A stretch of 64,000 bases of DNA from Sanguinoderma infundibulare (GCA_032821775.1 JAVLRN010000007.1:124001-188000); one strand, 5' to 3'; counted from the stretch's first letter, positions 36,105 through 48,926 are shown. Translations and numbers: made by a program. The notes: generated by a model from the letters alone, not told the origin.

Positions 36105-39081
36105 ATGGGAGCGGATCAAGACCGACCTCCCCCCGCAGCTTTCGCGCAAGCACAGTACGAACCCCGCTTTTCATTCTCCAGGAAGTCGAAGCTAATCACC
36201 ATCTGGAATACAGTTGGCATGATTTCCATCGGTGAGCTGGACGTGCCCCATGTGGGAGGCGAAGCGCATCCACCCTGACGGTCGCCCATTACAGGTGGTG
36301 TCATCGGCACAGGGCTGTTCCTCGGCTCCGCAGTGAGCAACCGCAGTTCTTATCCTCGTTGTCGAGTCAGACTGAGCACTCTGCGCTTCACAGGATGCAC
36401 TGCGGAATGGGGGTCCCGTTGGAGCATTCCTTGGGTACTCCATCGTGGGCACAGTCGTCTACTGTCTATGCGTCTCTGTGGGAGAGATGATTGCCTTTCT
36501 GTGAGCCGGCACGCTGTTGGTGCTCATGGGTCTTATTTGACTCCGTTCACAGACCAAACGTCGGCGGCGTGGTCGGCCTAGCAGACCTATACGTTGACAA
36601 GGCCCTAGGTTTCTCCCTCGGGTGGGCCGCATGGGTACGAATTGCTGGGTTATTGCGCAGACAGCTTACTCACGCCTACTTCAGTACAACTGGAGTGTTA
36701 CCTTGCGTGAGTGAAGCTTGAAGCCATTCTAATCGTCAATCACTAACTTTGAACAGCGGCAGAAATCACCGCTGCTGCAGTGGTCGTTGGGTACTGGAAG
36801 ACAGACATTGCCAACGGGGCGTACGTTGACACAAACATCTAAGCCGTCAAGTGGACATGCTAAATATGCGATAGCATCGCAGCCATTTCAGCAGCGTTCG
36901 TGAGTCGTCCTGTCAAATCCCATGCTGACGGAAGGGCTGATTTCATTGTTGCGCTATTCAGCTCGTCATCGCAACAACTATTAATTGTTTCCCGTCTCGA
37001 GTCTACGGCCAGATGGAATACTACCTCTCCTGCATGAAAGTTCTGACGATTGTTTGTCTGAGTAAGTATTCCTTTGATGCTGACAAGCAACGTTTATTCA
37101 CTCTGACCTGCCAGTCATACTTGGATTGCTCATTGATTTTGGAGCCTCTCGCGAAGGGTGCGTTTCGCGAACCTCATGACGTATCCTCAGAAGCACTGTA
37201 GCCCTTTTTCAACAGTGTGATAGGGTTCAAGAATTGGAAGAATCAGCCTTTCCCAGAGACGTATCTGGGCATCGGCGGCGCCAAAGGGCAATTCCTAGGC
37301 TTCTGGGCCGTCATCATGCAGGCATCTTTCTCGTTCTTCGGCTCCGAGGTCCCAGGAGTTGTATGCCACTCGATTATGCTCCTTGCTAGTGCCTCTACTG
37401 ACGAACGTATTCAGGCAGCTGGAGAGGTCATCGATGCCACACGGGTCCGTCCCTTACCATCGCCGACTATCTATTTCAGATCTGTGGCTAAGCTACCCGT
37501 ACAGAATGTTCCCCGCGCACTACGCAAAGTTTGGATCAGAATGTACGTCCCCAATATCAATCACGGAGGAAACGCAGGGGCTTACTACTAGGCTCATGCC
37601 CTACCAGCACGCTCTTCTATGTGGGCGGAGTGCTGGTATCGGGCCTTATAGTCCCTGCGAACGACCCTCGGCTCGGTCTGAGTGATCAGGGCGACAAGAC
37701 GGGCCGAGCCGCTCCCTTCGTCATCGCGTTCTCGCGTGCTGGTTGGGCCGTGGTGCGTTCTTCGTCCCTCGTCCCTATCCTACTCTGCTTCATGTCTTTC
37801 GCTCGTTGCCCACGCTTCTCCCCACAGCTCCCGGACATCATGAACGCCGCAATCCTGCTATCGGCATGGTCGGCGGCGTCCTCCGACATCTACATCAGCA
37901 GCCGTTTCCTGTTCTTCCTCGCTCGCCAGAAGCACGCCCCCGCGTTCCTCGCGCACCTGTTCAGATATCCACGGGCGCGCAGGGTGCCCTCGGAGGAGAG
38001 CGGTAGTAACGTTCTCTCCGACGCGGACGCGGGTTCGGACACGGATAGCGAGAACGGTGCGTCAGCTTTCACCCGCCCCTCTCTCCCCTCCCGGACGTTT
38101 GGACAACAACGGTGTATACTGATTCGATGACCGCATGCCGATTCATCAGGCGAACAGGAGCACGAGCAGGCTTTACCGAACGACGAGGAGATGGCAGCGG
38201 GTGAACGACTGCTGCATTCCGACCAGCCGACATACGTGATGCCACTCGCGAGCGTGCTTGTCTCGGCCTCGGTCGGGCTGCTCACGTTCCTGAGTTACGG
38301 CACGGGCAGCGCGGACACGGCGTTCAACTGGCTCGTCAATGTTGCGAGCGTCGCGTCCCTGCAGTCGTGGGCGGGTATGCTGTTCACGTACATCAGGCGA
38401 GTCTTCTCTCTCCCTCCCGCGTGGTCGCACGAGTTCTGAGCGGTCGCAGGTGGCACCAAGGGACAGTGCATTACGAGCGGAAGTTCAAAGGGGTGGAGAC
38501 GGAAGAAGCAAAGAACGCCATGGCACAGATCAAGGAGATCAAGAAGAACCGGAACTGGGGCCAGCCATACGTACGTTCCGAACCCCATCCCGCTGCTCTC
38601 CGCTAACCGTCTGTGTTTGCAACGAATCTTAGTTGGCTTGGTACGCGTTCGTCCTGTGCATGCTCGTTCTCTTCACGAACGGATGGTAAGCACGTACACT
38701 TTGCACATCATTCCCCGAGACCAACTGGCCTGATATGGACGTAACAACCACAGGGCGGTATTCGTGCACAGTGGATGGCGGATCGCGAACACGATCGGAG
38801 ACTCATCCCCCGACTCGGACACCGTCTCCCAGTTCCTGTCCGCGTACATCCCTCTGGTACGTCCGCAGCTCAGATTGTACAGGCCTTGAGGCTGAACGAC
38901 CATCCTGTAGCCGTTCTTCGTCCTCCTGACCTACGGCTACAAGCTGATCAAGCAGACGCGGATGATCACCCTCGACGAGATGACGTTCGACCGGGGCGAG
39001 CGCCCGGAGCGTAATCCGGAGGGTGGCAACGAGCCGAAGGGGCCGCTGGAGAGGCTGTTGGCGTGGCTGTCGCTCATATAA
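36105..39081 (+). CDS. Amino acid permease, yeast/fungal APC family
   Basis: A proton-coupled amino acid transporter of the fungal APC family, in more than ten exons. The chosen ATG at 36105 gives MGADQDRPPPAAFAQAQYEP and then SRKSKLITIWNTVGMISIGG. Across an intron follows the helix 1 signature GVIGTGLFLGSA. Later exons read CLCVSVGEMIAFLPNVGG, FSLGWAAWYNW, LPAEITAAAVVVGYW, FPSRVYGQMEYYLS, SFSFFGSEVPGV, AAGEVIDATRNVPRALRKVW, ILLSAWSAASSDIYISSRFL, VNVASVASLQSWAGMLFTYI and RNWGQPYLAWYAF, ending LAWLSLI at 39081. Between RQKHAPAFLAHLFRYP and the helix PLASVLVSASVGLL is an acidic, Ser-rich loop of about 60 residues, more than such permeases usually have there. Substrate range cannot be read from the sequence. 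Exon joins were made by eye. Confidence 0.85.
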
Positions 39082-39829
39082 CGGACGAATGTTTGTGTCA
39101 CTGTTCATTGTGTGTAATTTATGTGTTATGCTGCGATCTGACGCTCGGATGTTGTAGTTGCCCTGCGCACCATGTCTATCAATATATATGTATTGTTTGG
39201 AGTATGGTATTCTGAATTGTACTCATAATTCCCCTAGTCTTCCTCTGACTGGCTGTGCAATTTCCCACACAGTTACGTTGCTCGACGGTCTGTCTCGTCC
39301 GAGGGATGCTCAGGAGGAGTCGGGAGGGTCGGTCGGTCGTTGGCGCTTCTGTGCGCAATTTACCGCCCGCCTGTCCAGTACCACAAGCGACGTCAACAGG
39401 TGACATTGAGACAGTTTCGTATCACCTTTCTCTTCCTAACGACGACTCGGACGACGATTCGAGCACTGGTTCAACCTCCCAGTCCAACCTCAATACATCA
39501 CACTTTGACCCTCTCGGGCTTTTTGACGCTTCCTCGGTTTCTGCGGTCCACACCAGGCTCGACGAGCCCTGAGGTGAGCAATCGTCTTAGAGCTAATCCG
39601 GGAATGCCTGTGGTACGTTGTATTCAGTATTCATGTGCTTCATTAATGCGCCAATCTTAATGAGCGTCAACAGCCGAACAGTGACACCGTTGCACACTCG
39701 CTCGTCGAGAGGGCTGCTGGTTATCCCGTCCCTCAAGAGGTGAGTTTCGTGAAGATCTGTTCGATGCCGCATGTTAAGGAGTTCCCCGCACCATGATAGC
39801 CATTAAAAACTCACGCCGAAAGACGACAA
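39082..39829 (+). other. Possible 5' exons of the F-box gene
   Basis: Two GT...AG intron-like gaps (about 39575-39674 and 39740-39829) frame a small exon-like piece near 39675-39739. No single frame joins them to the F-box exon from an ATG, so the start of that gene is unresolved. Confidence 0.3.
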
Positions 39830-41271
39830 CCCGCATTTGATGCCCTGCCGACCGAGATCCTCGGGATCATCTTCGCAGACACCGTCGACCCTTTGTATCA
39901 GCTCGATCCGTCCATCGTCCAGGGTGCCCTCAGCCCTTGGCTAGACAATTTACGGGCGAAGAAAAGCCTCCCTCTGATATGCAGGGCGAAATTCTGGCCG
40001 GGAATGACCGACCTGTACCACGAGGTCGTCTTTCGGCGTATGGGCCAGATCTCCGCTCTGGTCGAAACACTGCGATCTTCCGACATTGCCGATCGACTGC
40101 GCAGCTTTATTCCCGAGATTCAGATCGTCGACTGTCCGATCTGGGGCCCTTGCTCGGAGACGGTCCGACAAGATCTCACGTTCATATTCCAGCGATGCAG
40201 ACACCTCCGGTCGTTTCTGTATCAACCTCATTTCCACTTCCCCATCCTTGGAAACGCGTCCGGTCGCGACAATGAAAGATCGTTCTTCGGCCCCTCGTGG
40301 TTTTGCCATGCGCCAAGTGATTCCGACAAACCTCTCCTCCAGGGTCCTCTCGCTTCTTCTCTACAGTAGCTTGTTCTCCGGATGGGACTTGAACAGGTCG
40401 AGCTGCAAAAGCTCCACAACCTCCTAGGAGCAGCTTCCGATTTGAAGTCCCTCAAGCTTGGCCGCCCTTGGGACATCAACCTGCCGCCGCTTTCGCAAAG
40501 CCTCGTGAGTGAGGGGCAGGTCTGTTTGCCTTCTCTGACGGAACTCGAACTTTACTTCGACAAAGCGCCCCTCTTCGACAACTACGTCTGCACGCGCTGG
40601 AAGCTTCCCGTGCTCGCCCTGGTTACCGTCGGGGATGCACCCGGTGGCCCGAACGGCTTCTCGCCGCGCACGGCGCCCGTCTGACATACGTGCACCTCCT
40701 ACCCGGCAGCTTCGGATTCGACCCGCCACCCCCTCGCGACCCCCACCCCTGCTCAACCTTGTTCTCGGTCTGCCCGGTCCTCGAGCACCTGGTCGTCTTG
40801 CGCGAACACAGCCCGAGGTGGTACCCGCTACTCATCCACTCGCCGACGCTCAAGCACCTCGACCTCTGGTCGACATCGTACTTTTCCAACCCCGATGTCC
40901 GCCAGGACGCGGACATGGCGCGCGCGTACCGCGACTGCGCGGTGCAGGCCGAAAGCATCGTGCCCGCGCTGCGGACCGTGCGCTTCCTGTTCGTACGGGT
41001 GGACCCCCAGGAGAACGGCAACGGATTCGTGAACGTGCAGCCCGACTGGCCGCGTGTTTGCCATCCTGTCCTGTTCGAAGACGGGCGAAGGGCCGAGGAC
41101 GTGATCTGGCATCGGTTCCCGCGGAAGTGGGTCGCGCAGACGGTCGCGGCGGTGATCCCTCAGGATTTTGATTGGTTTGCGGAGAAGGGAAGGGACTTGG
41201 AGGCGGAGGAGTGGCCGCAGGTATACGACATCGCGAGGGTTACATCGCTGGTGGCGGAGGACAGGTTCTGA
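39830..41271 (+). CDS. F-box-like protein, interrupted frames
   Basis: The first clear exon reads FDALPTEILGIIFADTVDP and, further on, KKSLPLICRAKFWPGMTDLY and EVVFRRMGQISALVETL. This is the usual F-box plus helical start of agaricomycete F-box proteins that recruit substrates to SCF ubiquitin ligases. The rest is leucine-rich without strong repeats: LHNLLGAASDLKSLKLGRPW, then CPVLEHLVVLREHSPRWYP and SPTLKHLDLWSTSYF, up to the TGA at 41269-41271. Three pieces lie in two frames. A TAG at 40367-40369 sits in the same frame as the next piece, and the third piece (from about 40690) is in another frame. Introns could explain this but I find no fully consistent set, so a decaying gene is possible. 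The 5' end is unresolved. Confidence 0.55.
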
Positions 41272-41586
41272 GCTGTGATGGAGGGCGATTCCGACGAAGG
41301 GTCGAGCGATTGCACCATCGTCACGGAGGAGGACACCGGTGTGGGCGATGGTCGCCGGGAAGAGCTAGACGTGGAGGAAGCGGGTTTTGCGGCAGAGAAC
41401 GACGGCGACGGCGACGAACGGGATGAGTCTCGTGGTGCCGACGACGTGTACAAGGAGGCGGCTGAGGAACTTGTCTTGGCGGAGTGTCCGATCCCTCAGC
41501 TGTACCGCGGTACGATACTGGCAGCGTTTTCGCGCAGCCGGAATTCCGAAGGGTATAGACACACGGACATCTGGGATGCGGAGTAG
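41272..41586 (+). other. Acidic open frame directly after the F-box gene stop
   Basis: The same frame as the F-box C-terminus continues after the TGA for about 100 codons. It is rich in Asp and Glu (MEGDSDEGSSD, DGDGDERDESRG) and ends PQLYRGTILAAF...DIWDAE at a stop at 41584-41586. It looks like an acidic tail cut off by one nonsense codon, or a 3' UTR that happens to be open. Confidence 0.35.
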
Positions 41587-42153
41587 TAAGTCTGTAATGC
41601 GCTCCCTTTAACTTTGTGCTGATCGGAGAAAGAAAACTTCCACAGGTATCGAGAACTCACATCCACCAACCCGCTGGCACGGGTTCGATGAATGGTGTGT
41701 ATTACTATTGCGTAATTACACGTACCCAACAATGGCTGCGCGGTTTCATCTCCGATGCTCGTACCGTGGCTTGCCGTTCCAAACACACGGCGCTAGATTC
41801 TGAATCTCACGCTCCAATTAGTGATCTCCACGACATTTCGTTCGGTTATTTGTCCGCTAGGGCACGATGCCTTCATCGAAATATGCTGTGTACAGGGAGC
41901 ATAGAGGCATGTGGGACATAACTCTCCAGTGCACTATTTTGCAGCCTCAGCGCCTTGCAGAACTATATACCCGACGGAACTAGGAGGTAAGTATTGATGC
42001 GAAGCGGTGGGAAACGGCCTGCCGAGCCGGAGCGCGCACTAGTGAACCTGACTGATAAATCGGCATGTCGTCTACTATTTCTGCAGCCCACCGACATGGC
42101 CTTTCCTGCGGCCATCCGTCTCTGCCTCTCACTATACGTTCCTGCCCACCACC
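41587..42153. other. Intergenic region with no recognised feature
   Basis: Probably contains the promoter of the plus-strand transporter. No ORF or repeat seen. Confidence 0.4.
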
Positions 42154-44221
42154 ATGGTCCTCGGCGCGTTTTCGAAGACTCAAGTCTCAGAGAGCAGGCG
42201 CGAGTCTGTGACGCCATCTACCACCGAAACTCTGCCGGCGCCCAGAATACCAGCAGGCGGCGACAAGGAGGCTGATGATATTCTGGAGGAGCCGGTGCGG
42301 AAGGATTTTGGATTTCTCCCAATACCAAAGCGCGTGCGGTACAACCATGACCGCCCAGCTCACTTCGGGCTGTTGATGAACGTCATCTTTGGCATTGCGA
42401 GCACGTTCGGTATGCCGTTCATCCGTGTATCTGCATCGACCCAGCTAACAGCTGTTAAGTCGTCAGCAATCTCTATTACTGTCAACCTCTGCTAAGTGAG
42501 TTCCACTACATACTGTCTTCTTTGACTCGTTAGGTTCGTGCTCGGATGGGAAAGCCTGCTCCCCCAAGGCTCTCTGCTTGTCATTTTCGCGGGGGCCTCT
42601 GCCAAGACTACTTCCCGATCACCATTGTGGACAGGTGGCAGTGTCGCCCAGTGGTTTGGGCGTGGCAAACGCGACCGCCCTGAGATTTATGGAGGCAACC
42701 TCCACCGTGACATCAATGACTAACATACATCCGCAGTTCAGTTCTCGTTGTCTTTCGGAGTGACATACCATGAGGTCTCAAACATCCCAACATTGGTGCA
42801 AGCTGGGTGAGTTTCACCTGCTTTGTACCGGAACATCCGGTTGACGCGAATTTGTTCCAGCTACGCTATTGGCCTGCTATTCATCACCCCTCTAGGCGAC
42901 CTCGTGAGGAGACGCCCCCTACTTCTCCTCCTGACATTCTTCACCGCCAGTCTCTCCATCGGTCTCGCGATCACGAAGAGCCTCGTCGTCTTCGAGGTGC
43001 TGACGTTCTTCGTTGGCATCGGTTCTGTCGTCCCCCAGATCCTAATGCCACTCGCTGCCGACCTAGCTCCGCCAGAGAGACGCGCGTCCGCACTCTCCAT
43101 CGTTTTCTCTGGACTTCTCCTGGGTGTCCTTGTTGCACGAGTACTTGCGGGTGTCGTGGCACAGTTCGTCACCTGGCGCGTTGTCTACTACATCGCCGTC
43201 GGAGTGCAATACGCCATCCTCCTCGTGCTTTACTGGGTACTCCCCGACTATCCTGCGAAGAACAAGGGCGCGACGTACTTTGGCATCCTGTACAGCATGG
43301 CGAAGTTCGCCGTCACCGAGCCGTTACTCGTCCAGACCATGCTTATCAGCATCCCCTCAAGCGCAACGTTCACGAACTGGTGGGTCACCTTGACGTTCCT
43401 CCTCGGCGGCCCCCCGTATAACTATTCGACGTGAGTGTCTTTTTCATTTGACGCATAACCTAACTCATACTGTATCCGTACTATATCAGCGTCGTAATTG
43501 GCCTCTTCGGCATCGTGGGCATCATTGGCGTCGCGATGGCACCCCTCATTGGCCGCACTATCGACCGACTCGTCCCCTGGTCCGCGACGCTCTTCGGGAT
43601 CTCCATGCTTATCATCACGTTCTCCATCCAAACCGCCGCAGCCGGCCTGCACGTCGCCGCTGTCGTGCTCGTCACGATCGGCCTGGACCTCTTCCGGCAG
43701 ACGCAGCAGGTGTCGCTCACGACGGCCGTGCTCGGCCTCGATCCCAACGCCCGCTCCCGGCTGAACGCGTGCATCATCCTCGCGGTGCGTTGTCGTGGAT
43801 TGCTCTGTCTCATTGCTACTGGTATCATGATCGCAAATGAGAGACCTGCTTATGCGCAATTTTGCAGATCTTCATGGGGCAGGTCATGGGCACGTCCGTC
43901 GGATCGAAGGTGTTCATACAATACGGCTGGCGCGCGGATGCCTCGCTCAACCTCGCGTGGACGGGCTTCACCCTGTTCATCCTCCTCCTCCGCGGACCGC
44001 ATTGCCCTCGGTACACCTGGATCGGCTGGCAGGGCGGTTTCGAGCTCCGGAAGAGTCGGGTGCTTGCGCGGCAGCCGGTCGGTGCAGAAGAACCCGCGGG
44101 CGGTGCCGGTGCGGGCGATGTCGAGGAAGAGGCAAGAAACCAGAAGGCTCCGGCGCCGTCGGAGGTAGTGGAGGTAGAAAAAGGCAGCGCCGATGAGATG
44201 AAGGATATAGATGTCGTTTAA
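42154..44221 (+). CDS. MFS transporter, YnfM-like general substrate type
   Basis: A complete MFS transporter of a fungal group that resembles bacterial YnfM-type permeases and is unrelated in detail to the amplified copies. From the ATG at 42154 (MVLGAFSKTQ) a polar N-terminus leads to HFGLLMNVIFGIASTFG, then across introns SNLYYCQPLL, IQFSLSFGVTYHEVSNIPTL and the helix 2-3 motif GDLVRRRPLLLLL. Then come LAADLAPPERRASALSIVFS, LAGVVAQFVTWRVVYYIAVG, LPDYPAKNKG, TLTFLLGGPPYNYS, QVSLTTAVLGLDPNARSRLN and IFMGQVMGTSVGSKVF. The cytosolic tail after HCPRYTWIGWQGGFELRKS is Ala/Glu-rich and ends at the TAA at 44219-44221. The intron within the motif QPLL/IQFS (about 42495-42735) is about 240 bp, longer than the rest. 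Substrate unknown. Confidence 0.85.
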
Positions 44222-44678
44222 ACTGTTTGAGGGACGCAACGCGATGCGTGCTATTCATGCTATGGCACGCATTCACGAGTTTGTTGGGCCGCACTGGCAT
44301 TGGCGATAGCTCGCTTCTGATTATCCATTGGCATAAGTTATGTTCGAGGTCGTTTCAACACTGGACGTCGCCGAGTGGTGATAGGCTTGCGACATACAAA
44401 TACACACTTATCCTATTGCTGTCACTATTGTCCAAGTATTATTTGGATAGCCCGTGTCTTGGGTTGGACTGTAAGTCGAGGTTCTATTCAGTGAAAGTAT
44501 GGAAAGGAGTGGTATAACAACGGACTCAAAGATTATAAGTACACTTCCCCGACTCTCAGCATGAGTTGCGAGACAGGTCCGCCTTCGGTCGCGAGCAAAG
44601 GTTATGAGGCACGTTCCGTGATAGGTCATCGTCAAGGCATCCTTATAAATACACCCAGAAAGGTAGCTAGTTACAGGC
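44222..44678. repeat. 3' spacer between convergent MFS genes
   Basis: It lies between the YnfM-like gene (plus) and copy G (minus). The left part (44225-44330) recurs at 29535-29640. The right part (about 44560-44678) recurs inverted at 29097-29205. Nothing else is seen. Confidence 0.5.
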
Positions 44679-46322
44679 CTACACGTGCGCGAGTAGGTTA
44701 CGATTGACTTTGTACTTTGAGAGGAGGAGGAGAAACGACCCAGCAAGGATCACTGTACCACATAGGGCGATCATCCCCGTGTAGTCCCCGTCGTTCCCCT
44801 TCAACACCGCGCCTCCTGCAGGACTACCAGCCAATATCCTATAGCGTCCGCATCAGATTTAGTTACGCGAAAGACTCGTTAGAACTCACGCAAAAGATAT
44901 AATGCTGAAGAATATGCCGATCCTCGTCCCCACTTCCTTGATGTCGGAGATTTGCGAGACGCACGCGATGCGGACAGAGGTGTACGCGCCATCGAACAAG
45001 CCGTACATGAGCGCGAAGACGACGAGGGGCACGAAGCTTTTGGTGAACATCCAGAACACGAGCACGAGGAGGCCCATGAGGAACGCAGCCGGGACTGCGG
45101 TGTTGAAGCGGCCGATGACGTCAGCGACCAGAGCGCCGATGATGCGGCCGACCATGCTGCCGCCCTTCAATGCAGAAACAACGTAGGGTGCAGTCGAGGA
45201 AGATATGCCTCTGGAGACGGCGTAGTTGGACAGGTACGTGGATGGGATGTCGAAACCTGAAGCAAGGAGCGTATCAGGTCGGTGCTTAGCCTTCCGGTGA
45301 AGACGAATGTGTGCCTGCTCACCAAAGTCGATTACGAACACGCCTGCAACGAACAACATGAACGGCCCATCCCGCAGGCTCTTCGTCGCAGCGGGAAGAG
45401 AATACTCAGCATGCGTGCCTCTCCCTCGCCGTCCGGGGGTTCTGAGGCTCGTCAGGGCGACGGTCCCGATGGTGAAGAGCACGAGCTGGAAGAATCCCAC
45501 AGTGCGGAGCGTCCACGCGAATCCGATGCGAGAAAATAGTTCGCGGGCCACGATCGGGAAGATCATGCTGCCTTCAGGAACGGCACTAAGAACGGCGCAG
45601 CCTATCGAAGATGTGACGAAGAGTGCGCACCTAAACCTTCCCCTGCGACTGCGACTCCGATAGCGGTGGCCCGGCACTTCGTAAAATGCCTGGAGACGCA
45701 TGCCAATACTGGACCATATCTGGAATGAAGGGTCAGCGAGTGTGAATGGAAGTTAAAGTGAACGCATCCAGGAAGGTCAAAACGTACATCATCCCAGAGG
45801 CCAATCCCATGAGCAGGCCTTGGACGAGAAGAAACTGGTAGAACTGGGTACAGACGCTAATGATCATGGTGTCGAGGACGAGCAAGGTGGACCCGGCGAT
45901 CAACAAGATGGGTAGACCATACACGTCGAAGATGCGACCCCAAAAAGGCGACTTCAAATTAAATCTGCGTATTAGCTGCATGGCAAGATGGGGAACCTGC
46001 TAGAGGATTCGCGAGAGAGACGTACAGATATGTCTGATACCCAAGGTTGTAGTGATCCAATCCAGGAGATGGTGGAGGGGGAGAGGTCACTGAGCTGATG
46101 CTGGCCGTAGTAGGTCTCGAAGACACCGAATGAAGAAAGCAGTCCTTGAGCGAACAGTACCAGGACTGCTCCAAAGACAGTAAGCCAGGCCTTGAAGCCC
46201 CCGTCCGTGAAGGCGTGATCTTCGGGCTGGTGCTCGACGTCAACGTTGGATACAGAGGACGTCGTGTGCTTCGCATACGACGACGCGTCAGCCTTTGAAT
46301 TCTTGTCGCGAGATGCGGCCAT
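44679..46322 (-). CDS. MFS transporter, monocarboxylate-transporter-like, copy G
   Basis: An intact family member with the six-exon plan, from the ATG at 46322 (MAASRDKNSKAD) to LLARV and the stop at 44679. It has GGFKAWLTVFGA, SFGVFETYYGQHQL, DVYGLPILLIAGS, HFTKCRATAIGVAVAGEGL (Cys for the usual Arg in KRR), TYLSNYAVSRGISSS, ADVIGRFNTAVPAAFLMG and SPAGGAVLKGNDGDY. Sequence and the LPILLIAGS variant place it with copies F and H rather than with A-C and E. The segment before SLRDGPF has changed freely (HAEYSLPAAT instead of RAVSPLPSPM). It has a class I promoter and a D-like remnant about 800 bp upstream. Substrate unknown. Confidence 0.85.
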
Positions 46323-46430
46323 GAGCGAGTGTTGGAGGGTTGTCTGGTGCGTGGGTCAAGAGTGAGGAGTACAGGGGAAGCCCGAAGGACTCACGAAACG
46401 TTCTGGGTGGTTAAATACCGGGCATTCTCT
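46323..46430 (-). promoter_or_regulatory. Class I promoter of MFS copy G
   Basis: The TATA-like TATTTAACC (about 46409-46417) is again about 90 bp from the ATG, as before A and B. G clusters by protein with F and H, which use the other promoter class. Confidence 0.4.
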
Positions 46431-47089
46431 CTGGTTAACGCCAAGACCGTCACTTCCCTCTGCGCAACCGTAAGGACAGGATCGTACGAATGAGAACGAT
46501 ACGTCTACCTATAGAGGGACCCTATGGATGCAAGTGTCGACATGCATTCCCTATTTGGCCCAGAAACATCGACGACGCAGGAAATCTCTTCATGAGGCGG
46601 AGATGAAACGTGTGAGGTGGTGCCAAGCCTGTCTTCTAATGGAAAGACGGAAGGTAGTTCCAACAGAGACGGATGCGGTTCTCGCAGCAAGAAATTTCTC
46701 CGACATCCCAGTCAAGGTCCGTTGTTTGGTGATTGTTACCGATACCCCAGATACCAATTGCAGAGAACCTGACAAGCAGTCGTAAGTGACTGATCCGTAA
46801 CGTTGACATTTTCCGAGTCTTCAACGTCGTTCCCTTTCACTCACATTGAGTACCAGACATTTGAGTAAGCAGGAATCGAGGGTGGTAGATGCCCTTGATT
46901 GAGAAGCAAAAGGCCCGCGGAGAAGTTCCGCAGCAACCGTTCCAGGAATCGATCGGTGTTCCAAGTTAAGACACGTACGATACAGAATATTGGGGACCCG
47001 AAGCGTGACTTATGGTACGCTCGAGGATCCTAACAGCACCGACTGTCGGACAACCGGTCAATGTGCCGCACTTTCATCTCAGGAGGCAA
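46431..47089. repeat. 5' flank of MFS copy G
   Basis: Diverged relative of 691-1321 and 61840-62740. No gene seen. Confidence 0.5.
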
Positions 47090-47310
47090 GACATTGTGAC
47101 TCAACCAACCAATATGAGACTGTGCAAGACGCCGATTGGGGTTCCGATCTCGTTGAGGTCTGAAATTTGAGCGACGCATGGGATGACCACGGTGATGAGG
47201 CCCCCAGAAAGTAACCCGTGAAGACTGGCGTGAAGGCTTCACGAAGGTTCGGAATGCCAGCAGCAATGGAGCGACCCACGCATGGCACGACATGTTGAAG
47301 CCTCCGGTTG
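47090..47310 (-). pseudogene. Remnant exon of a D-like MFS gene, upstream of copy G
   Basis: The minus strand reads GGLITVVIPCVAQISDLNEI followed by GTPIGVLHSLILVG with no break in this part, the best-kept version of this exon. Upstream, FNMSCHAWVAPLLLAF is in another frame. It matches ALIIPCVAQIS of gene D. Confidence 0.6.
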
Positions 47311-48926
47311 TCGGTGATTGGCGAGATAGGCTGTGAGCGCTGTGCTCGATGTGATGCTGTAAGAGCTTTATCGGAGATAGAACAAAATACGCGATCAGGA
47401 CCGCTGAAAGGATATGAATTGTGCGTACTGCATGATATTGGAGAATCCCCAAGGTTCCGTCTGGGTGAAGTGGCAACTCGTGATTTCGCAAAGGGCAGGG
47501 CGCCACGAATGGACGACACGGCGATCCCGAGACTCCCGACTACCTATAAGAAGCAACCCTGTGCACAGAGCGGAACCAATGGTATTGACAACGTTCCCTA
47601 AACGAGGTAAGCACGAGGCTTGCTCCATCGAGCCGTCGACGAGAACACATACATAGTAACATCCGGGCCCGTAAAGGCTATCCTGAGTACATAACCTGGA
47701 AATGCGGCGGTCTGTGAAGATCACGATCCGTCAATCATGACCGGTGACCTGACAGGAAAGGAAATAGGCCAGGAACATGTGGGTCAAGCGTTCCCGTCCT
47801 ATTTATTTCCCCACATCGACGATAGTAAATTTCAACAGTACCTTCATAAGTGAATCCTTGTTTCAATGTAGATCAAGGGACCTAGGACGTGAGAGATGAA
47901 GATGCTTTTGAATCAGCGCACCCTATACCGCCGGACGACGAATATTGACACAACTGCGTCAGGAAAGGCGAGCACTTGGACTCACCAAATCCACACCCAT
48001 ACCGCATGGTGGACATGTTCTGCCCAGGTTAGGGCGCGGACTGCATAGCTGGTCTGCGGTCAGTGTGGAATTAATTTGGATGTGCCTTCGGATAACTCGG
48101 ATTGGCTATGAACAGTGAACTCTCTCATTCCTGTCAAGGTTTCAGTTCGTCGTCGTGTGCACTATGACAGCTGATGTCGAGGACAACTGAGAAGACCTGG
48201 AAATTGGACAGAGAACGTTCATGTCAACCTGGTGGACGGCCGGCGCAGTTGAACAGGTTTGGCGTGTGAGTACTTACCTGACGACGGTGATCATCTAATG
48301 GCGAGACGGCGGATGCCGAACTGGAAGGACGAAAACGAGACGCGGCTCATCGACTTCGGGAGTCAAGGAAGAGGGTGAGGGCGAGGAGGTTTGGCAGTTC
48401 AACCCGACGTTCTACGGCGACCGTCGGCGTGTGTGCCGGATTTTGCGCGAGAAGGGCGTCGACGTTGCGAGTGCCAGTAGACAAAATCCCAACCACGCAT
48501 CGCTGAACCCTCCTCAGGCGCACAATGAAACCAGCGCGTAGCCACTGAGGCAACGAGGACGATAGCTGTGCTCACACTCAACCAAAGCTGGTATGAGTAT
48601 GTTGAATAGTCTTGGATGGATTGGTTACATACATATCATGCCGCTGTTCATGGTATCTCTCTCGGATCGGAAACATTTGTAGCGCACGAAATAGACGTTG
48701 AAAAACCAGGACAGAGATGCTAAATACCATTAGTGGTGGATATAAGGAACGGACGAAAGGGCATGGCGAGAACAGGGTATCATTCTTGAGATCTAGAGCC
48801 GTACCCCGGCGATGGAGACACAGCGCGTATCCAAGATCAATATAGAATAAGATCCTACATGACTGTGGTCAGCAATGGCCACAGACACTTGCAACACGAG
48901 CCTGTCCCCCTCACCTTTCTCATTCT
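47311..48926. other. Intergenic stretch of about 1.6 kb with no supported gene
   Basis: Only short unsupported ORFs are present. I find no repeat shared with the rest of the window and no clear terminal repeats. Confidence 0.4.

Noticed and set aside
40635..41171. 178-codon Arg/Pro-rich ORF
   Set aside because: Shadow frame of the F-box C-terminal exon, with composition expected from GC-rich third positions.
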